From: Vallitalea maricola
Lineage (GTDB): Bacteria > Bacillota > Clostridia > Lachnospirales > Vallitaleaceae
DNA: 64,000 bases
Direction: 5' to 3'
NCBI RefSeq assembly: GCF_036985595.1
Contig: NZ_BTPU01000028.1
Coordinates: forward strand, 32,110-96,109
Shown: in pieces, positions 60,725 through 64,000 of the stretch
Layout of the letters: each line of letters starts with the position of its first letter
Position numbering within the stretch: position 1 is the stretch's first letter
Translations under genes and position numbers: made by a program
Notes under the pieces: generated by a model
Seen by the model: only the letters and a program-made list of their open reading frames with translations
Database searches by the model: none
What the model was told of the DNA's origin: nothing

Positions 60725-62041
60725 ATGGCAAAATCAATTATAAAAAACGTTAATATTCTTACCATGAATGCTGATAAAGATATTATTGAAAATGGTGTAG
60801 TAATATTAAAAGATAATCTGATTCATGATATTGGTAATGAGGATTTATTAACCAAATATCTATCTGATAATATTATAGACGGGAAAAATGGCATTCTCAT
60901 ACCAGGTATGATAAATACACATACACATGCCTCTATGGTGGTGTTTAGAAGTCTTGGAGATGATGTGCCAAATAGATTAAAAAGATATATATTTCCATTG
61001 GAGAAAAAACTGGTAAATAAAGAATTGGTTTATCTGGGAGCTAAGTATGGCATAATAGAGATGTTATTAGGAGGTGTAACTACATTCACTGATATGTATT
61101 TTTTTGAGGATGAAGTTGCAAGAGCAGCTAAAGAACTTGGTGTCAGAGGCGTATTAGGGGAGACTATTATTAACTTTAGCTCACCAGATTCAGAAGAAGC
61201 TTATGGTGGTCTTGATTATTGTGAATGGTTCATAGACAAGTGGAAAGATGATAATCTAATAATTCCAGCTGTAGCACCTCATGCACCATATACCAATGAT
61301 AAACATCATTTACAGTTGGCTGGTAAATTATCAGAAAAATATAATGTTCCTATAATGATGCATGTGGCAGAGATGGGTTATGAATATGACCAATGTTTAG
61401 AAGAATATGATATGACACCAGTACAATATTTAGATAGTATTGGTATCCTTAGTGAAAGGTTTATATCTGCACATTCAATCTTGGTATCAGACAGTGATAT
61501 AGATATATTAGCAAAAAGAAAAGTCGGTATTAGTCATAATGTAGGTGCTAACTCCAAAGGAGCAAAAGGAGTCGCTCCAATCACAAAAATATATCAAAAA
61601 GGTATGAAGCTTGGACTTGGGACAGATGGACCAATGAGTGGAAACACGCTGGATATTGTAACACAGATGTCATTAGTAGGAAAGATACATAAACTACATA
61701 ATAAAGACAGAAGTTTATTTCCTGCTAGTGAAATTTTAGAAATGGCTACAATCGGTGGAGCAAGAGTTCTTAATATGGATAATGAAATAGGTTCTATTGA
61801 AATCGGTAAAAAAGCTGATTTAGTACTTTTTGAGACTGATTCCATAAATATGCAGCCATTATATGATTATTATTCCGTTTTAGTGTATTCTTCTAATCCA
61901 AGTAATGTAGATACTGTAATAGTTGATGGAAAGATTTTGGTCAAGAACAAGCAATTAGTTGAATCTAATATCATGGATAAGGTCAAACAACAATTAAAAA
62001 TGATTAAAAATAATATATTAGAAATATCTAAAGAGTTATAG
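60725..62041 (+). CDS. Amidohydrolase of the MtaD/SAH deaminase family
   Basis: 438 residues from ATG 60725, with AAGGAG at 60710-60715 nine bases before. Metal His pair in INTHTHASMVVFRSLGDD (about residue 62), substrate-side RYIFPLEKKL, HVAE (about 213), SAHSI (about 240) and the catalytic Asp in LGTDGPMSGNTLD (about 300). Like 5-methylthioadenosine/S-adenosylhomocysteine deaminases (MtaD) and related aminopurine deaminases. Exact substrate not set. The gene follows ade by 28 bases in the same operon. Confidence 0.87.
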   Translation: MAKSIIKNVNILTMNADKDIIENGVVILKDNLIHDIGNEDLLTKYLSDNIIDGKNGILIPGMINTHTHASMVVFRSLGDDVPNRLKRYIFPLEKKLVNKELVYLGAKYGIIEMLLGGVTTFTDMYFFEDEVARAAKELGVRGVLGETIINFSSPDSEEAYGGLDYCEWFIDKWKDDNLIIPAVAPHAPYTNDKHHLQLAGKLSEKYNVPIMMHVAEMGYEYDQCLEEYDMTPVQYLDSIGILSERFISAHSILVSDSDIDILAKRKVGISHNVGANSKGAKGVAPITKIYQKGMKLGLGTDGPMSGNTLDIVTQMSLVGKIHKLHNKDRSLFPASEILEMATIGGARVLNMDNEIGSIEIGKKADLVLFETDSINMQPLYDYYSVLVYSSNPSNVDTVIVDGKILVKNKQLVESNIMDKVKQQLKMIKNNILEISKEL

Positions 62042-62071
62042 TAATACTATCTATAATATTAGCAAATAGAA

Positions 62072-62112
62072 AGCTGTCCCAACATATTTAAGGTTATATG
62101 GGACAGCTCTTT
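62072..62112 (+). terminator. Terminator of the purine operon
   Basis: AGCTGTCCC (62072-62080) pairs with GGGACAGCT (62100-62108), with inner pairing; only a short T run (CTTTG) follows, so it may be weak. Confidence 0.72.
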
Positions 62113-62187
62113 GTATCTTATAGGAAAGTTCCTACGGAAGACGAGGCGTTGCTTCTTTCTTTGTATTGTGGATATTAATTCTTACTT

Positions 62188-63426
62188 TTAATTATTGGAT
62201 ATTAAATGTCTGATATCCAAATATACAGGAAGCCCGTTCTTATATTGTATATTTGGTTCCCCGAATGTCAATGGTGATATATATTCTATAAGTTCTTTTG
62301 TAATGTCACCATTATCAGCAGATATCCATTCAGTAGGGATTAATTTCTCCTTGTTGGCTACTTTTTCTATATCCACACAATCTATTTGATATTTATATGG
62401 AATATTACTTGTTCTAATGATTGATACCATTTGTCCAGTGTAACCAGCAACAGCATACTCAACGGCGTTATTTCCAACCTCACAAGCTTCATTGATATCT
62501 TGTAATGATGCACTGTGCATTGCACTTCTCTGTAATACATTAAGTTCTATTGATCTAACCTTACATCCCAAAGATTTACTTACTATGTGTTCCAGAGTTT
62601 TTCCTGTACCGCTTAACTTAGCATGACCAAAAGAATCATCAAGTGAATTCTCAGATGCTGAAATATAATTTCTATCTTTATCCTTGATACCTTCTGAAAC
62701 TGCAACTATAATATTCTTTTTAGTTTTTTGAATGCGTTTTAGACTATTTAAGAAATCATAGATAGAAAAAGGTACCTCAGGTAGATAGATCAAATCTGGA
62801 GATGAATTATATTCATTTCTAGCAAGTGCAGCAGATGCCGTCAGCCAACCAGCATTTCGTCCCATTATTTCAACGATAGTGACACTAGGGATATCATATA
62901 TGTATGTATCATAAGATATTTCAAGCATTGTAGTAGCTACAAACTTAGCTGCTGAACCAAAGCCAGGAGTATGGTCAGTTCCAAATAAATCGTTATCTAT
63001 AGTTTTTGGTATTCCAATGATTCTAACATTCTTATTTTTAATTTTAGCGTATTTTGATAACTTCAAAACAGTATCCATAGAATCATTACCGCCAATATAA
63101 AAGAAATATTCAATTTTTTTGCGTTCAAATATATCAAAGATCAATTTATATTCTGTTTCATCTTCAGTAAAATCAGGTAGCTTATATCTACATGAACCCA
63201 AAAACATTGAAGGAGTTGTCTTTAATACTTCCAATTTACTTTTTGAGGGTGCAAATATGGATGTTAAATTGATTATATTATGATTTAAAACTCCTTGAAT
63301 ACCATTTATAGCACCATATACAGTATGTATATTAGGACTTTCTATGGCTGAATCTATAACACCGCTTAAAGAGGCGTTTATTACGGACGTTGGACCACCC
63401 GATTGAGCAATAAGACAATTAGACAT
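62188..63426 (-). CDS. pfp: Pyrophosphate-dependent 6-phosphofructokinase
   Basis: 412 residues. Phosphorylates fructose 6-phosphate using PPi. The N-terminal AQSGGPTSVINASLSG, YIGGNDSMDT (where ATP enzymes have GGDGS), PKTIDNDL and MGRNAGWLTASAALAR are the hallmark of PPi-type enzymes. An AAGGAG ribosome site precedes the ATG. Monocistronic. With PPDK it suggests PPi-linked glycolysis. Confidence 0.94.
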   Translation of the reverse strand: MSNCLIAQSGGPTSVINASLSGVIDSAIESPNIHTVYGAINGIQGVLNHNIINLTSIFAPSKSKLEVLKTTPSMFLGSCRYKLPDFTEDETEYKLIFDIFERKKIEYFFYIGGNDSMDTVLKLSKYAKIKNKNVRIIGIPKTIDNDLFGTDHTPGFGSAAKFVATTMLEISYDTYIYDIPSVTIVEIMGRNAGWLTASAALARNEYNSSPDLIYLPEVPFSIYDFLNSLKRIQKTKKNIIVAVSEGIKDKDRNYISASENSLDDSFGHAKLSGTGKTLEHIVSKSLGCKVRSIELNVLQRSAMHSASLQDINEACEVGNNAVEYAVAGYTGQMVSIIRTSNIPYKYQIDCVDIEKVANKEKLIPTEWISADNGDITKELIEYISPLTFGEPNIQYKNGLPVYLDIRHLISNN

Positions 63427-63732
63427 ATGTAAATCTCCTTTTTAAATTTTAAAAAATTAAATGAAAAATTTTCCTCACAGTTTATTATAATACAATATTT
63501 AATTCTGAAAAGCAATTACAAATTGCCTTGAAATACATAATTAATGACCTTTTAATAAATAGGAAAAATTTGATTGTATTTGTATAAGCAACAATGCATA
63601 TAATAATATCGTGACAAAGAAATGGTTATTATAATGTACTTGTTATTATATAAGAAACAAAAAAACAAAATTTACCCTATCATTTATAGACAAAATAAAC
63701 AAAAAAAACCATAATTATTTACACTAATTATC
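63427..63732. other. AT-rich gene-free stretch
   Basis: About 300 bases upstream of pfp on the minus strand and of the 6S RNA promoter on the plus strand. A-runs and T-runs only; no gene or clear hairpin seen. Confidence 0.5.
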
Positions 63733-63761
63733 TTGCAAAATTTCTTGATATATAGTATAAT
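63733..63761 (+). promoter_or_regulatory. Promoter of 6S RNA
   Basis: TTGCAA (63733-63738), 17 bases, TATAAT (63756-63761). Start of transcription expected near 63768-63772. Confidence 0.82.
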
Positions 63762-63769
63762 GAATTCAC

Positions 63770-63965
63770 AGCAAAGTTAGATATTTCCTGGGATGTACGA
63801 TAATCCTGCTATTTTGAACCTACATTAGCAATCCGGGAGTTCTATATTTCAAAGTGGATGTCAAGCCCTCATTATGGCGGGGAAGACAAAAGCTTTGGTG
63901 CGGACACCCACCTAACGTGAGTTAGGGATCAAAATTCAGGAAACGGCATATCCGGGTATACATAT
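63770..63965 (+). ncRNA. ssrS: 6S RNA
   Basis: Regulatory RNA that binds SigA-RNA polymerase. The closing stem is made by CCTGGGATGT (63787-63797 region) and GGCATATCCGGG (63946-63957 region). The 5' segment TTTTGAACCTACATTAGCAA and the 3' ATCAAAATTCAGGAAACGGC match the 6S pattern of Firmicutes around a central bubble, with a GC-rich middle stem-loop (GCCCTCATTATGGCGGGG). It lies directly after a good SigA promoter. Exact ends are estimated, and the 3' end lies close to the window edge. Confidence 0.8.
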
Positions 63966-64000
63966 TTAATTTAAAAAATAAGTTACTATTTTCATAGTAA

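Noticed and set aside
1..64000. tRNA genes, CRISPR arrays, insertion sequences, prophage
   Set aside because: I saw no regularly spaced repeats, no transposase or integrase, and no T-arm-like sequence in a tRNA context.

Overview
The window is AT-rich DNA of a low-GC, spore-forming, anaerobic Clostridia-type Firmicute. The evidence is a gerA/gerB/gerC germinant-receptor cluster, a SleB-type cortex hydrolase, a multi-subunit [FeFe] hydrogenase, PPDK plus PPi-dependent phosphofructokinase, a dnaG-rpoD-trmK-nif3 neighbourhood, a T-box before glyS, and strong AGGAGG-type ribosome sites. By general resemblance I would place it near Lachnospirales/Vallitalea, but this is an impression and not a search result. 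No plasmid, phage, transposase or CRISPR is visible; it reads as chromosome.

Layout. 1-1.2 kb: two membrane proteins of unknown role, the first cut by the window edge. 1.2-7.4 kb: T-box-controlled glyS, ppdK, and a DUF445 protein. 7.5-9.9 kb: Fur-controlled feoAB ferrous iron uptake. 10.1-17.7 kb: information-processing block (dgt-like, dnaG, rpoD, trmK, nif3-like, TGS-uridine kinase-like). 17.7-20.4 kb: a minus-strand two-component system with a small UBA-like protein. 20.7-21.1 kb: RNase P RNA. 21.3-27.8 kb: a NodB-like lipoprotein and a gerA-gerB-gerC-gerB receptor operon. 28.5-34.2 kb: a bifurcating-type [FeFe] hydrogenase whose NuoF-like subunit is fused to a GltD/NfnB-like flavoprotein. 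34.3-39 kb: small accessory genes, including a PadR-controlled SEDS-like protein that lacks the expected catalytic Asp, a 2-hydroxyacid dehydrogenase and an orphan AP2-domain protein. 39.3-46.8 kb: sleB-like gene, thrC, and an RHH protein-dnaJ-clpB chaperone group studded with structured repeats. 46.8-50.8 kb: Fur-controlled ferric iron ABC transporter. 50.8-53.2 kb: CDF metal exporter and an HD-GYP protein. 53.4-62 kb: a purine island (NCS2 permease, polyamine-type ABC transporter, adenine deaminase, amidohydrolase) with a PurR-type box pair in its control region. 62.2-64 kb: PPi-phosphofructokinase and a 6S RNA with its promoter.

How genes work together. Two iron importers share near-identical Fur boxes placed just downstream of strong promoters. 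PPDK and PPi-PFK together point to pyrophosphate-linked glycolysis. The polyamine-type ABC transporter lies in one apparent transcription unit with two purine or aminopurine deaminases behind a PurBox-like pair, which suggests it imports a purine-type compound.

The most unusual material is not protein-coding. Two families of intergenic hairpin elements occur, each in two copies. Family A (14368-14473, 42116-42212) carries internal stems that covary between copies and two GGA-containing loops. Family B (41844-41928, 44021-44101) has an identical 30-nt core inside perfect palindromic arms that differ between copies by matched, compensated changes and indels. Three of the four copies sit around the chaperone genes.
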